From Lindgomyces ingoldianus (Eukaryota; Ascomycota; Dothideomycetes; Pleosporales; Lindgomycetaceae), in NCBI RefSeq assembly GCF_010093535.1, contig NW_022985174.1, positions 488,103 through 552,102 of the forward strand: 64,000 nucleotides of DNA. The letters are read 5' to 3'. The notes below the pieces were generated by a model. That model made no database searches, was not told where the DNA came from, and was given only the letters and a program-made list of their open reading frames with translations. Shown here in pieces: positions 10,560-22,200 of the stretch. Position 1 is the first letter of the stretch; every line of letters begins with the position of its first letter. The position numbers and the translations under genes are program-made.

Positions 10560-10930
10560 GGCTAGTATAAGCGCAGCAACCTCCATAACTCACTTATCCT
10601 AATATAATCTTCCTTCTTATCCTTATTGCTAGTAATTAGCGTAGAAGCCTTCTTCTTGCCTAGCTAACTAGATGTCCTTCTTAAGTTGCGCAGCAGCTTC
10701 TTAGGCAAACTTTGCCTCTTTTTTTTAAGCTGCCTTAACGCGCTGCTCTTAGAGTTAGATTTTTTTTTTGCTACTACCTTTATGCACTTTCTCTTTTTTG
10801 GCATACACGCTTTCTCTACCTTCTCTGCCTTTTTAAGCTTTATTTTTTCTCCTTAGTTATCAAGCTTTCTTATTAAGATCTTTTTAAGCTTAAAGATTAC
10901 ATGCTTTATGTACTTTATTTAGTAACTAAA
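10560..10930 (-). mobile_element. Possible degenerate DDE transposase C-terminus (pogo/Fot-like)
   Basis: On the minus strand this block translates, between stops, into strongly basic helical sequence (KKAEKVEKACMPKKRKC, then KKKSNSKSSALRQLKKKRQ), resembling the Lys/Arg/Gln-rich tail of fungal Tc1/pogo-type transposases. No DDE catalytic region, terminal repeats or target duplication are visible and the frame is broken. The call rests on composition and could be wrong. Confidence 0.28.
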
Positions 10931-11112
10931 AGACTGCTCTACTTATTATGCAGAATCGCCTGAGGGCCATTGTAACTGGGGATTTAGGCTGGGTGGAAAA
11001 CAGGGAGAGCCTTCCGCAATCGAACGCCAATGCGGCACTGCCCCCAAAAGCAAGCATTTTGCCTTGCGTTAATAAAGTTATCGTATTTTAGTTGTCCATT
11101 TGCACCTCCATC

Positions 11113-12881
11113 ATGTCTACTCCACCAGCAAGTATAATGAATATTTCTCCAGAAACCGGGGTTCACGCTCAAGTACCTTCCCCAGGGTATTCGGCTCAAG
11201 CGCCCAACCCTACCGCCAGTAGTTCATCGTCTAAGAACAAATTCAGTGCCAATACTGGGACGTCCAAGTCTCTGAACGGCCTCTCCACTAGCGTTCTGTC
11301 TCAAAGTGTCGGAGGCCAGACTATTACACGACCTGCGGAATACGAGACCTTTGTCCATGATTCCGCACAAAATTTCTCTCATCTCAAACCATTGGGCAGC
11401 TTCCTTTCTTGGAACTCTGAAGCTGAGGCAGAGATCACACTGGTTAAGTTTAGGAAAGGCCTTGAACCAGTATTCGAGCGCAGCATTCCGGAAACGGATT
11501 TGGAAACTTGGCTCGAAAAAGATACTGAGCAACAGCTCTACGTTGTGGAGAACATCTCCCCGAACGTAGTGAGGCTACTTGGTGGCTACTTCAAGATCGA
11601 CCCTCAATTTTTCGTTGACTACCTCGATATCGTCCTCCTAGACGAGTCTAAAAAAGGAAAGGCCAGAGAGGGCAGAGTGGCAGGTCCGCGCCCTTGGTAC
11701 CGTTTGGGTGATATCGAGAATCACCTACCTTCACTACGATCTGTAGATGGCACGAAAGACCATGTCTTCATCCGCTTCGTTGGGCCGAGGGAATATCATC
11801 CAAAGGTTGATGGTGCAGCAGCAATTGAGTTGCGCGAAAGACTGGACCCCGACCCAAAGTCTGCAAATGTAGAAAGAATCGCCGGTGGCCATAATCCGAT
11901 CCAGCTTGATGACAGCACAGTTTGGCCGGTGGCTCTGGCTCGTCACTCTGCTGCGGCGTGGTTTAGTAGAAGTCCTCAAGCTACTTCTGGCGACTGGCTA
12001 AAGGGTGAGTATTGAGAACTCTATCTCTATCTCAAATTGGATAGGGCGATTGATGGATCGTGGTGACAGGTGTTATTCTTCTCGATCCACCTTTCGAGTC
12101 CAGCCAGGCGTCACTCGACAGACAAAGATCCAAGTACCGATCTTTTGCAAATCTTCCTTTACCGGGACAGAAGAAGACTCCGCACGATTTTCGCGACACG
12201 TACCTCACGTCGCTCCTTCATTGCTTCCGCGCAAACGAAGCGCTAAAGCAAGCCAATCCTTCGCCAATAGCGGTATTACAGGACGTGTATCGGATCGTAG
12301 CTTCGGAATGGATAGCCGTGAACGCATACCTCGAGCGGGATCTAAATGCTATTGAGTGGAAGTTTGAACAAAAGACCCCCGATCTCGACTTGCTCGAGAT
12401 TCTTAATAAGCTATTCATGCTAAGGCGTCGAACGAGAAAGTACCAAGCACTAGTAAACGATCAGCTGCAGTTGAGGCTTCCTGATCATTGGCAAAACAAT
12501 TCCGCTAGCGCCCAGGATCTAGTGCGCGCTGCCATGAAGACTGATTTCGAGCAAGTCCAAGATCTCATCCGCGCCAATGATGACCGAATCACTCAAACTA
12601 CAAATCTCATCACGTCAGTCATGTCCGTTCTCGAGGGACAGAAATCGGTTGCACAGAATAAGAGACTCACATTTCTCACTATCCTGGCGGCGATCTTCGT
12701 ACCATTTAACGGCGTCGCCGCCATCCTTGGGATGCAGACAACTTTTGGCCCCGGCGGAAAACATTTCTGGGGATTTTGGGCTATTTCTGTTGGAATAGTT
12801 ACTTGTAGTGTGCTTGTCTATGGTGCCATTCACAACAAATTTCGCCCAAAGAAAATACTTGGACGAGTCGCCCGCGGATAA
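11113..12881 (+). CDS. CorA-like divalent cation transporter family protein (GMQ variant)
   Basis: Two exons, 11113-12004 and 12070-12881 (65-nt intron, GTGAGT donor), 567 aa. The start is ATG 11113; the upstream TTG at 11092 is not a start. The N-terminus (1-60) is Ser/Thr-rich and disordered, a large cytoplasmic domain with long helices follows, and two C-terminal hydrophobic helices (about 500-520 and 529-550) end in a basic tail. The loop after the first membrane helix reads GMQTTFGPGG, where canonical CorA Mg2+ channels have GMN. Fungal CorA-like proteins of this layout are common, often associated with NLR-like or ankyrin modules; transport has not been shown for most. It stands alone between repeat-rich and empty regions. 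Confidence 0.8.
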
Positions 12882-13882
12882 AACGAACACTAATTATGAG
12901 CCTAAATAGTAGTGAAATCTCCATCTGGCTTCCGTGATGACTATAGCAGCAATTCATGTTAGATAGGGCCTATCTACCTAGCAGACAAAGAGTTACTTTT
13001 CCAAATTGCTTCTCTGTAACCGTTCTTTTGGATAGTTACTTCCTGTATACTGGGAGTAGTGGCAGGAGGAACAGGAAGTAACATTAATGTGCCAGAAAGT
13101 AACAGTCTTGCTGGGGAAGAACAGGCAACTCACAACACTAAGCTTGGCGTATGCATTGAACAATTTTCATTGATTCTATATGCGCCGCCCACCCCTTCGC
13201 CCGTCCGCCCACAAACCATCCCACCTCCCTCCAACTCTATGGAATTCCTTTATACTTGGGAGTCGGCAAATACCCCTTTCATGAAGACCATTGATGCACT
13301 ACACAAAACTTGGATTATATCCCAACATGCAATCCAACATTCAGTGAGTGAAATATTGCGTGCCGTTGGGAGATATATGATAGTTGTACATATAATGTGC
13401 AAGGATAGTACCCCATTTAGCACCTAGCCAGCAGTTTTTGTCGTCCCGAACTCGTGAAAGCGGATCGATCCTAGGTTTCGAGAGCCGAATCCCGCAGGAT
13501 CCTGTAGGATTTCGTTGAGTTCGGCAAGTGTAGCTAGGTATATCCGGTGGGCATGCCTTTTACATGGATGGGACACGGGAAGTGTCCATATGTTTGGTCT
13601 AAGTTGAGATTCCAGAATGCAACCAGTGCAGCAACCGTTCGCCTCGAGTACTTGTATCGATGCTACTAACTGTCCAAGCAATAGAGGCTCGCCTATCGCA
13701 CATGACATATGAACAAGAAGCTGCTAGTACCAAGTACCTGGAGGGCACGGTAACCCCGATAAATAGGGCGAGATACATGACTTTTATCCGCATTTGGAGT
13801 ACAGTTGCTAGGCCCATTAGGCGGAGGTTACCCAAACATCAACGTATCCGCTTCATTAACCCCTCGCACCGCAGCCCTATAG
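12882..13882. other. Intergenic, no gene seen
   Basis: A 1.0 kb stretch between the 3' ends of the CorA-like and HeLo-E2 genes. Short open frames here lack ATG starts, conserved motifs or usable splice joins. Confidence 0.5.
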
Positions 13883-15430
13883 TTATGGTAATAAGTTTCT
13901 TTGTCTAATCGTATCTACTTCTTTGGCGCATAATTCTAAGCACCTATCAATGACATCCGGGGTAGGATTGATGTCCCTAGCAAATTGCTGAGTATACTTT
14001 CGCGCACATTCTTCGTATAAAGCCCGGTTGCGTATATACTGCTCCGCAATTTCTGGAACCAGTGGGTCCTCGAGTCCTGGATCCACTAGGAGTGAAGTGA
14101 GAGAGATCAACACGGCCTGTAGATGAGAATGAGGACCCCACGCATTGGCGAGAACATCTACGCAAATCTCGCCGCTAGCATTGATGTTAGGATGGTAGAC
14201 ACGGGTGAGAAACCTGAACGATGGGGGCTTGAAGGGATAGCCTTCTGAGACTATGATCAGGAGGTGGAAGATGCCGCCGTGGTATGGTGAACCAGGTGGT
14301 CCTTCTATGCTTCCAAAGAGGAATCGCAATTTTCCTGCAATCGAATGCAAGTTGAAATACAGCAGTGGCTCACCCTTTCTGACTATTTCCAATTCCTTGG
14401 CCAACCTCTTCCATGTCTTAACAGAAGTACTAGGTGGCCCAGAAGCGAAAACCTCGGGGAAATCAGCGGCCTTTCTATCAAATTCGTCGAGATACAAACG
14501 ATTTATCAGCCTGCCCACGGATGAGGTATCGATGGGCAGGGTTGGTTGTATTGTGTTCTTGAGGGATGACTGAGCTAGTAAGTTCTCCATAATGCGCATA
14601 TGTTGAGATGAAGTGGATATAGAAGGAGAAGGTTCGTCAAAGTTTTGAATTGGGGGAAGCGGCATATGGGACTCGAGCGCTGTCTGGTATGATTCGGAGG
14701 TGTGTTCGGTGTCGGGGATGGAATAGAGATCGCGATTTTCCCTTCGTGCGCATGCTGAACCTCTTATGCTGCTCAAGTGAACGCTCGCAGTATCAGATAC
14801 GACATCAACCGAGCCAACACGAGAAGCTTCGATGATCTCAAGTGTTTCAGTGTCAGAAATCGATTCGATTTCGTACTGCACCAGGATCCTTTGTCGTGCG
14901 GGAACCCCAAGGTCTTTGGTAAGATATTCCAAGTCTCCAACTAAGTCGCTAGGGTGCTTGACTAAGTCGTCTAGTTTTCTCTTATCTGCCAGAGCCCATT
15001 TCGTAGCCTCCTTAAAGCCTGAATGTTTGGTGCTTTTGCGAAGTCGTTCTTTTACAGCAGTCCAAGACCACCGAGCTGCAGTCCCTCGTAGCAGCACATT
15101 GGCGGCCTTCTCCGTCGGATCTGTCTCGTACGATTCAATAACGGTAATTCCCGAGTCCAAGACAAGCTTTATACTCCACAGAGTACGCTCGATGTTCGGT
15201 TTGAATTGGGCGTCGTCTAGTTGGGGATCGTATCCATTTGGATATCCAAGCCCACATGCTTCGCCCCATTTCGTGAATCGTAGCTGCTGATTACTGAACT
15301 TTGTCGTTAGAATGAGTAGGTCTCGCTCTATATTCCGCCCACATTGGATGAGTTCGAAGCATTGCACGCAGGACATGAAGATACCGGGGAGGCTGATAAC
15401 AACTGCTCCTGCACTGAGGGGGTCTTCCAT
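13883..15430 (-). CDS. HeLo-domain / ubiquitin-conjugating enzyme (E2) fusion protein
   Basis: A single exon of 515 aa. ATG 15430 begins MEDPLSAGAVVISLPGIFMS, the typical start of a HeLo (HET-s N-terminal, prion-inhibition/propagation) domain; upstream in-frame codons show no such signature. HeLo features run to about residue 200 (CVQCFELIQCGRNIERDLL, RFTKWGEACGL). A Ser/Thr-rich linker (~205-330) leads to a UBCc domain at ~335-485: GPPGSPYHGGIF, GYPFKPPSFRF, the HPN triad at 413-415, catalytic Cys423 in GEICVDVL, WGP at 431-433, and DPLVPEIAEQY. These match UBC4/UBE2D-type E2s, so the enzyme looks competent for thioester formation. A helical tail follows (486-515). HeLo domains mediate membrane-targeted cell death in heterokaryon incompatibility; joining one to an E2 suggests ubiquitin transfer tied to an incompatibility or stress signal, which is inference. 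It is divergent from the desaturase. Confidence 0.87.
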   Translation of the reverse strand: MEDPLSAGAVVISLPGIFMSCVQCFELIQCGRNIERDLLILTTKFSNQQLRFTKWGEACGLGYPNGYDPQLDDAQFKPNIERTLWSIKLVLDSGITVIESYETDPTEKAANVLLRGTAARWSWTAVKERLRKSTKHSGFKEATKWALADKRKLDDLVKHPSDLVGDLEYLTKDLGVPARQRILVQYEIESISDTETLEIIEASRVGSVDVVSDTASVHLSSIRGSACARRENRDLYSIPDTEHTSESYQTALESHMPLPPIQNFDEPSPSISTSSQHMRIMENLLAQSSLKNTIQPTLPIDTSSVGRLINRLYLDEFDRKAADFPEVFASGPPSTSVKTWKRLAKELEIVRKGEPLLYFNLHSIAGKLRFLFGSIEGPPGSPYHGGIFHLLIIVSEGYPFKPPSFRFLTRVYHPNINASGEICVDVLANAWGPHSHLQAVLISLTSLLVDPGLEDPLVPEIAEQYIRNRALYEECARKYTQQFARDINPTPDVIDRCLELCAKEVDTIRQRNLLP

Positions 15431-16126
15431 AGAACCGAAAGGGACATGAGCTATGCAAGCACGATCTGGTACGAAAGATAATGGGTTCTCTGAGGGTTTG
15501 GCGAGGAAAGTAAGGAATACGTGCAATGGAATATGGGCAGCTGAACTCGAAGTCTCCTCGGATGGGGAAGTGGTTGTGGCTAAGGTGCAGCCGCCGTCGC
15601 CATCGCTTGGCTGGACTGCGCCACCTGTATTAGATACTGGCCAATGAAGACTTACTCCAGTCGAGCCTCCATAGTGCAAGAATCTACAGTTTAACGACAA
15701 CTACAGTGTTGGAGGAGAGCCAACGTCATTTGAATGCGGCAATTGGAGAAGCCTGAAAGTCCAGATCACCAACAAAGGGACTTTGAGGGGGTTATATGTT
15801 AGTGAGTAAGGATGAATCTGCACGCTGCTCAAGTTAGAAGGGTTGGTGGGTGATTGTGTCACCAGATGTGAGAATTCATGCATCGTCGTGGGGGGGATAG
15901 GAAGGCGAAATATTCACCGCCAAAAGATTCACAGAGAGGGTTGTGGTGGGTTGGCCTTTCACTCCTACGATCAGCCTATCACCGCGCGATTCTCGCCCCA
16001 CGCTTGCCCAATTAGCGTGCCAAGCCTAAGTATCGCCCAGAACGAACTCCTCGACCTTTTTTTTGCCGTCCATATTCCATAACCACCACCCTCTTATCCC
16101 TCTCAAATAGTTTTCTGGCGGCTACA
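15431..16126. promoter_or_regulatory. Divergent promoter region (HeLo-E2 / desaturase)
   Basis: 696 bp between opposed start codons with no supported gene. Both genes must have their 5' control sequences here. No clear TATA box was found. Confidence 0.4.
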
Positions 16127-17389
16127 ATGCGATCACCCGTCGCTGTCACGCCCGAGAAGCCGGCCAAGAGCGTCCTGGCAGCCGCGCCGCAGGAAGAGGA
16201 GGATGCGAAGAGCTTCGTTGCATCCGACCATGACCGCTTTTTCTGGACATACACCGAGGAGCCGCACCGGACGAGGCGTATGGCTATAATCAAGGCCCAC
16301 CCCGAGGTACTGTAGCTCCCTATACTCTCAACCCGCTATACTAACCATTGTTTCGCCTAGGTTACGAAACTATGTGGTCCCGAGCCTCTGACTAAGTACC
16401 TTGTTGTCTTCGTCGTTTCCCTTCAGGTACTCTGCGGGTTCCTTCTTCGAGACACGCCCATTATATCATGGCCATTCTTCCTCACAGCATACGTCATCGG
16501 AGCTACAGCGAACCAGAATCTCTTCCTCGCGATCCATGAAATATCACACAACCTGGCGTTCCGGAGTCCACTCGCAAATAGGGTGTTTGCGGTATTCGCA
16601 AATCTGCCAATTGGCATACCTTATAGTGCATCATTCAGGGTGAGTATCTTGCGTTGGACTTGAAAGCGGCGAAGCTAACTGGAGTAGCCTTATCACCTCA
16701 CACATCACAAATCTCTTGGCGTTGACGGCCTCGATACCGATCTCCCTACTCCTCTGGAAGCCATCTTCCTTGATTCTGTCCTAGGGAAAGCCTTCTTCTG
16801 TACTTTCCAAATCCTTTTCTATGCTATCCGCCCCATGTTTGTTTATAATCTCCCTATCACGAAGACCCACCTGTTCAACATTGCCGCCCAATTTGCTTTT
16901 GACTATGCGTTGGTCAAGTTTTTCGGGGGGCATGCATTAGCATACATGATCATGAGTTCCTTCTTGGCAGGATCCCTACATCCCTGTGCTGCTCATTTCA
17001 TCGCCGAGCACTATGTCTTCGAGAAGCAACCCGCCGCAGCAAGAGACCCATCCAACAAGGTCCCTCTTCCAGAGACCTTTTCCTACTACGGACCACTGAA
17101 TATCCTAACATACAATGTTGGCCTCCATAATGAGCACCACGACTTTCCTGCTGTGCCCTGGACAAGACTACACGCGCTTAATCGCATTGCACATGAGTTT
17201 TACGATGAGCTACCAGCTCATAAGAGCTGGGTATATGTGATTTGGCAATTCATCTGGGACAAGGACGTTAGTCTGTGGTGTCGCGTTAAGAGGAGCGAAG
17301 GTGGGCGGAGGGTCGGTGGAGGCGGTGGCTGGAATGAGGAAGAGCTGGGTGCGAATGAGAAGAAGGGTCCCATTCCCGGAGTTAGATAG
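16127..17389 (+). CDS. Sphingolipid delta(4)-desaturase (DES family)
   Basis: Three exons, 16127-16306, 16361-16639 and 16688-17389 (introns 54 and 48 nt), 386 aa. The N-terminus has the DES-specific HDRFFWTYTEEPHRTRRMAIIKAHPEV. The three membrane-desaturase histidine boxes are present: HEISH (119-123), HLTHH (156-160) and HNEHH (300-304), with the hydrophobic helices of an ER multi-span protein between them. The enzyme introduces the delta-4 trans double bond into dihydroceramide (here probably for glucosylceramide synthesis), using O2 and cytochrome b5. The C-terminal ~35 residues are Gly-rich and variable. All catalytic motifs are intact, so I expect a functional gene. Confidence 0.93.
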
Positions 17390-18450
17390 ACGGAAAATTG
17401 TGCAAGAATATTGATTTGGCCTTTGGAAAGGATCGCGCACCGCGTTTGCATTTCCTAGGATATAGATGTGTGATGGGAATGCTAACGCGGGTCTAGGGAT
17501 ATATCACTTCTCTCCATGTCCATCGTTTCGGTTATCTTCATCGCCTCCGAATACGCTCACACGAGCTTTAGTTTTGAAAGCATGAACTTCAATTCATGGC
17601 TCCTAGCGTATATAAAACCCGTCTCCACTCGCGCTGAATGCTTGTCTCCTCGCGTTCAACAGAGCGCACGGAAAGGCAACAACAAAATTAGCGGCCCGTG
17701 ATGGACACGGAGCTCTGGATTACCCAAAAGCGAAATGAAATATATTGTTCCTTGCGTTGACCGCTCAACGCATATATAATGTCTCTCTGCAGATTTCAAA
17801 CCACGTATTAGGACCACGATGGAACGGTGGTTTGCCCTTGGTCGACAACCTTGCTCTAGATCAGAAGATGTATATTCACTCCAATGTAGGATTCGTCAGC
17901 AAAATGGGCCTGGCGTCTCTTGCCTCAACATCTATATAGGCTTGATCCTCGGCATGCCAGGCTCTACCTTCATACTTCCACTCAAGCTCGAAACTGGACA
18001 AAAACTGAACTCCTTGAAAAAGAAGCATCGGTAGCAATGCATGGAGTCTTACCTTCTGGATCCGAATTTGAATTCAAATCTCGAACTTGCACTTCGCATT
18101 TACTATGGCGATACTAATCGACTCGACACCGCAGTTATGGTGCTGTCTTCCTGGATTTGGCGACTTGGCTAACTTCTCAGGGAAAAAGAAAAGTAGCTAG
18201 CCATAAATCATGCTTGGAGACTGCCCCCGAGTCTGGGGTCCCCAGCAGCGGTACTCCCACGTCCATTCTCTACAAGAGACTTTCTTGCTCCACGCCACAA
18301 TTGACTTCCCGACTGGATCAAAAACCCATCACAATGGCTATTATATAAAGCTTGTGCTCGGTCTGAAAGCATAAAACCGCAGATCTAAGTACTTCTTCGT
18401 CAATAGCAGAAGGCACGATCCCAGTGAAATGGTCTTTCTGTGGAAGGAAT
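17390..18450. other. Intergenic, no gene seen
   Basis: 1.06 kb downstream of the desaturase. Only short open frames without family resemblance. The region ends at the left end of a MITE. Confidence 0.5.
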
Positions 18451-19298
18451 CAGGGCTTCCAACGGGCCGTACTACGGTCCGTACAAAGTGAACCATAACG
18501 ATCACATGTTCAGTACGAACGTACTAAGTTCGTGAGCCGTACCGTACGTTTAATGATGCCCTAGGTACGGTACGTAGTACGGATTGTATTACCCTTTTAG
18601 AAAGTTTGTATAGGGGTTCTGGAGGGGTAGGGGGGCTCTGGCGAGCAGGAGGCCTGCAGACGCTTAAATCTCTTTCTAAGAGTTTTAATCTATCTATCTG
18701 CAGTCTGTTGTCTTAAAAATGCCTATTACAGACTATTTTATATTACAGAGGTATCTATCTACACCTCTTACCTCCTTACAGGCCTTATCTAGTTAATTAG
18801 ATCCCTCTATTATTAGTCTTGTAAGTTGCAGAAGTTAAAAGCCCTCTACACTGCGTCTCCTGCCTTATCCTGTAATAGTACACAGTTTATAGCTAAAGAT
18901 TAATTACAGTAGTCCCTAGAGGACTATAATCACGTTGTAAAGCAATTATACGCTATTAAAGGTGTAAGCTTATAGCGCAGGTATAACGCTCCTAGAGGAG
19001 TAGGGCAAGGTAATCCGCCTCTAGCTCTACTGTTAGTGTTATAAGTAGACCTATCTATTTTATAGTTAATTAGACCTTAATCTTGCGTCTTTAGAGACCT
19101 ATAGTCCTAGCTGTTTTAGCTAGAGTACAGCGTACTTTAATTAAATTGTACTACTTGTATAGATCACGTGAGCTGTAACAGTTACAATACGTACACCTAC
19201 CTCTCCTCCTCCCTACTGTACAAACGTACACAAAATCTCACCTGTACAGGCCTTAGAATCGCCCAATCGTACAGTACTACGCCTCGTTGGAAGCCCTG
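18451..19298 (+). mobile_element. hAT-type MITE, copy 1 (848 bp)
   Basis: The element starts CAGGGCTTCCAAC and ends with the inverse GTTGGAAGCCCTG. It is flanked by GAAGGAAT (18443-18450) and GAGGGAAT (19299-19306), an 8-bp target duplication with one mismatch. CAGGG-type ends plus 8-bp duplications are diagnostic of the hAT superfamily. There is no transposase reading frame, so it is non-autonomous. GTAC and CGTAC motifs are dense at both subterminal regions and may be transposase binding sites. The interior (18660-19180) is very AT-rich, suggesting RIP. It is homologous, in inverted orientation, to the element at 55211-55908. Confidence 0.88.
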
Positions 19299-22200
19299 GA
19301 GGGAATTCATGGTAAAGGTTCTACACGGCCTTCCTGGATTCGGCCACGTATCTGCCTCTTTGGTTTCGGACAAAATCAGAAGGTTATGCAAAAACATGTG
19401 GAGCGCGCTCAACATTCCCAACTTTTCAACCAGCGGGTCAATATGTGCAGCCTTTTCCGCGCCGTTCGTCTCGAAGTAAAATACGATGAAAATCCTCGCA
19501 CTAGAGTCTATCGAGAGAAGTCCTTCGGCGTAGCTATTTAGACCTGCTTGCTTTTTGAAATACAATTAAACTGTCAGGCTGCATGACTTCGTTTGGATTA
19601 AATTACCATTGATCTTTTGGTATGGAGAGTCCGCGCTCTTGAGTCGATCTATCCATCCTTATTCCTCAGCACAAGATGGTTTATTACCATGATCATATCG
19701 GCTCTAGTTGACTATAAGTTCCTCTGAAGGTTTATGCAGGGTTTCCACATACTTGGTTATTCTTACCTGTGTGGGTCTACGTTGTTTCCCAGGGATATTA
19801 AAATAAGAAGCTTCGTGTTCGTGCGTTAGACATATATCCGGAATTGAAAACAACCGATTGCCTTTGGCCTGCCTACAATCTACTACAAGATCTAAGGATT
19901 TTCCCCTATGGAATTCGACAGAACACCGTAGTAACCGCAAATCCCTTACTAAAAAAGAAAACACCTGTGATAGTTCCATTTCCCGAAAACTCAGGCCATT
20001 CTCAGGAATGAATGCTCCTCAGTTTTGGGATCGCTCCCTCAGAGCATCACTATTCCAGCTCGAAATTTGGCGTGGGGTTTTTAAATATGGGCCGCATTCC
20101 AAAGCGCTAAGTAACGTCCATATTTCCATTCTTAGGGCAAAAGATTGAAAAGGCACCACTATTATCCCCATGTCACGATGAAATCAAATACCAAACTTAC
20201 TCAATCGATGGTGGGCTTAGTGTGATTCTAAAAATATTCAATAACACTAGAATAAACAGCCGTATGGAAATCAAGGCGCTGTACTAGAATCGGAATCGAG
20301 GAGATCCAGATGCCATGAAGAGCTTCTCAGCAACGAACATAAAGGCGAGGCTATGCAATCGCTCCTGTTAGAGATGCAAAATCAAAGTTATAGCAAGATT
20401 ATGAGATGCGGCTCCTTTGGAGCGATAGCACGCTTCCTAGCGATACCAGAAAAGCTTAGCAAAAACTCATTGCAAAAAGAAATCTTCTAAGGAAATATTC
20501 TATGCTGACGGCTGGATCTGGGGGCTCGGGCCTTGCCTGCTTGAACTAAACAACTCCCGACATCGGCACTTGACTATACTTAAAAATACACACCAGGTTG
20601 AAGGATTCTTTAAACCGAAATGCAACCTAGATTTATTCCAGGGTCTTTCCTAATTCCCTCTTCCCTTCCGTATATCGAAAACGAGAAGGACTTCGTGCTA
20701 TGCATCTCATGGTTAGACAGATCAAGGTAAACAGCAGTGGTCAGTCTTTAGGACTATGCTATTTTCCTCAAAAATGCCGAGGGTTGAAACGCATTTTTCT
20801 GTTACCACAAAAGGAGATACAACTCCTTGATGCTCTTTTGGCGCCGAAGCCCGCGCTTTACACCCGGGGTAGATCTCCGCATGAGTATTCCAGAACTAAA
20901 ACGCGAAACAGCTCGACAAATGGCTGGAACGACGCCTGCAAATTCACCGTCCTCACAGACTGGAAACGTCACCGAGCATTTCCCTCAACTCACTGGGGAA
21001 ATAAATATATTATATCTTCTCTGAGCCTCGAAATGAGTCAAGCCTTCATTGCGCGTCTCCTTTTCGATTGTCCAACCTTTTTTTCTAGAGGAATATAAAT
21101 GCCTAGCGCCGTATTGACCAAAAGGCTCAGCGACAAGACCTACTTCTTAGAGCCGACGAGGAAGACACTATCTTTCAGGGGACGATATGGCCCTGTCATG
21201 GCTAATTTTTTTTTGTCCTGCAATCTATGAGCCCCAAACTAGCTTTCGTTCCTAGAAAATTGTTTCCTCAGATTGTTGTGGGCACCAAGATTTAGAAACT
21301 CTCACGCTTGTTGACCCATGTTTATGGTGTATTTCGCAACCCGGCTCTTCAACATGGCAAAACATTCGAAACGATGATTCGAACCAACCGCGGTCTGGTT
21401 AGCTTGGGCCTTCTTTGGGCCTGAGGAAGTATCAATCTGACTTTCTTGAATCCGTTCCATTCTACACAATGGATTAAATACATTATCTCTCTTCTGCGGA
21501 CGCGATTGCTTTTCCTTTGACTTAAAACCCTCAAGTCTATCGTATGACCTGGCACTTCATAGACTTTGCTAAGCTCTCTCTCGAAATGTGCAGCAAGGCT
21601 GTTTCTTCGTTGATTTGAATTGACGACTAGTATTCCCACAATATTCTAGAACAACAAGACGCGGCAAGCGACTAAGCAGAAGGTAAAACCATTAACGTAA
21701 CGGCAGTGTATCAGGGGGGAGGGGAGGGGTGGAAGTAGATCATCAAGTGACTAGAGATCGGAGATCTCTGTTACTGCAAACAAGAACTGCTTTCCTTTCA
21801 CCTTCATATCGTGTGCTAAACTCTGCGCCTGTGCCGAACATCAAATATACGTTAGTGTCTACAAAAAATCACACATTCGGAAATGGAGAGGGATAATGCT
21901 ATAGAGAGCATTCTTAGCGGAGACGGTGGCACTGCCTGTCTTTAGGCCCAAACTCCGTATTCGAGCAATAAACAGAAGTGGAATTTGAACCTCCCTCACT
22001 ACAGGGCTGGGGTGACAAGTATATCGAGAAATCAATAGGACCCGCTCTGAGTCAATAAAGTTTCAATAATTATAATTTTAAATTATCTACAATTCCTTTA
22101 CATAGAGCCTGAAGCCGTCTAGAATGTACGCGTGAAATAGAATATCTGAGCACGGCCTCAGGCTTGCGGATGCAGCGTTGGGCAGAAACTTGGTGAATGG

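Larger units (their letters stand above)
9780..11112. other. Repeat-bearing intergenic region without an intact gene
   Basis: AT-rich sequence with short palindromic repeats (10148-10233) and a pyrimidine-rich block (10560-10930) that reads as a decayed Lys-rich tail on the minus strand. No intact gene is seen. Confidence 0.5.

Noticed and set aside
11092..11112. Upstream start for the CorA-like protein
   Set aside because: The codon is TTG; ATG 11113 is the first real start.
13059..13427. 122-codon plus-strand open frame
   Set aside because: It begins with GTG, has no motif and no splice partners; composition looks random.
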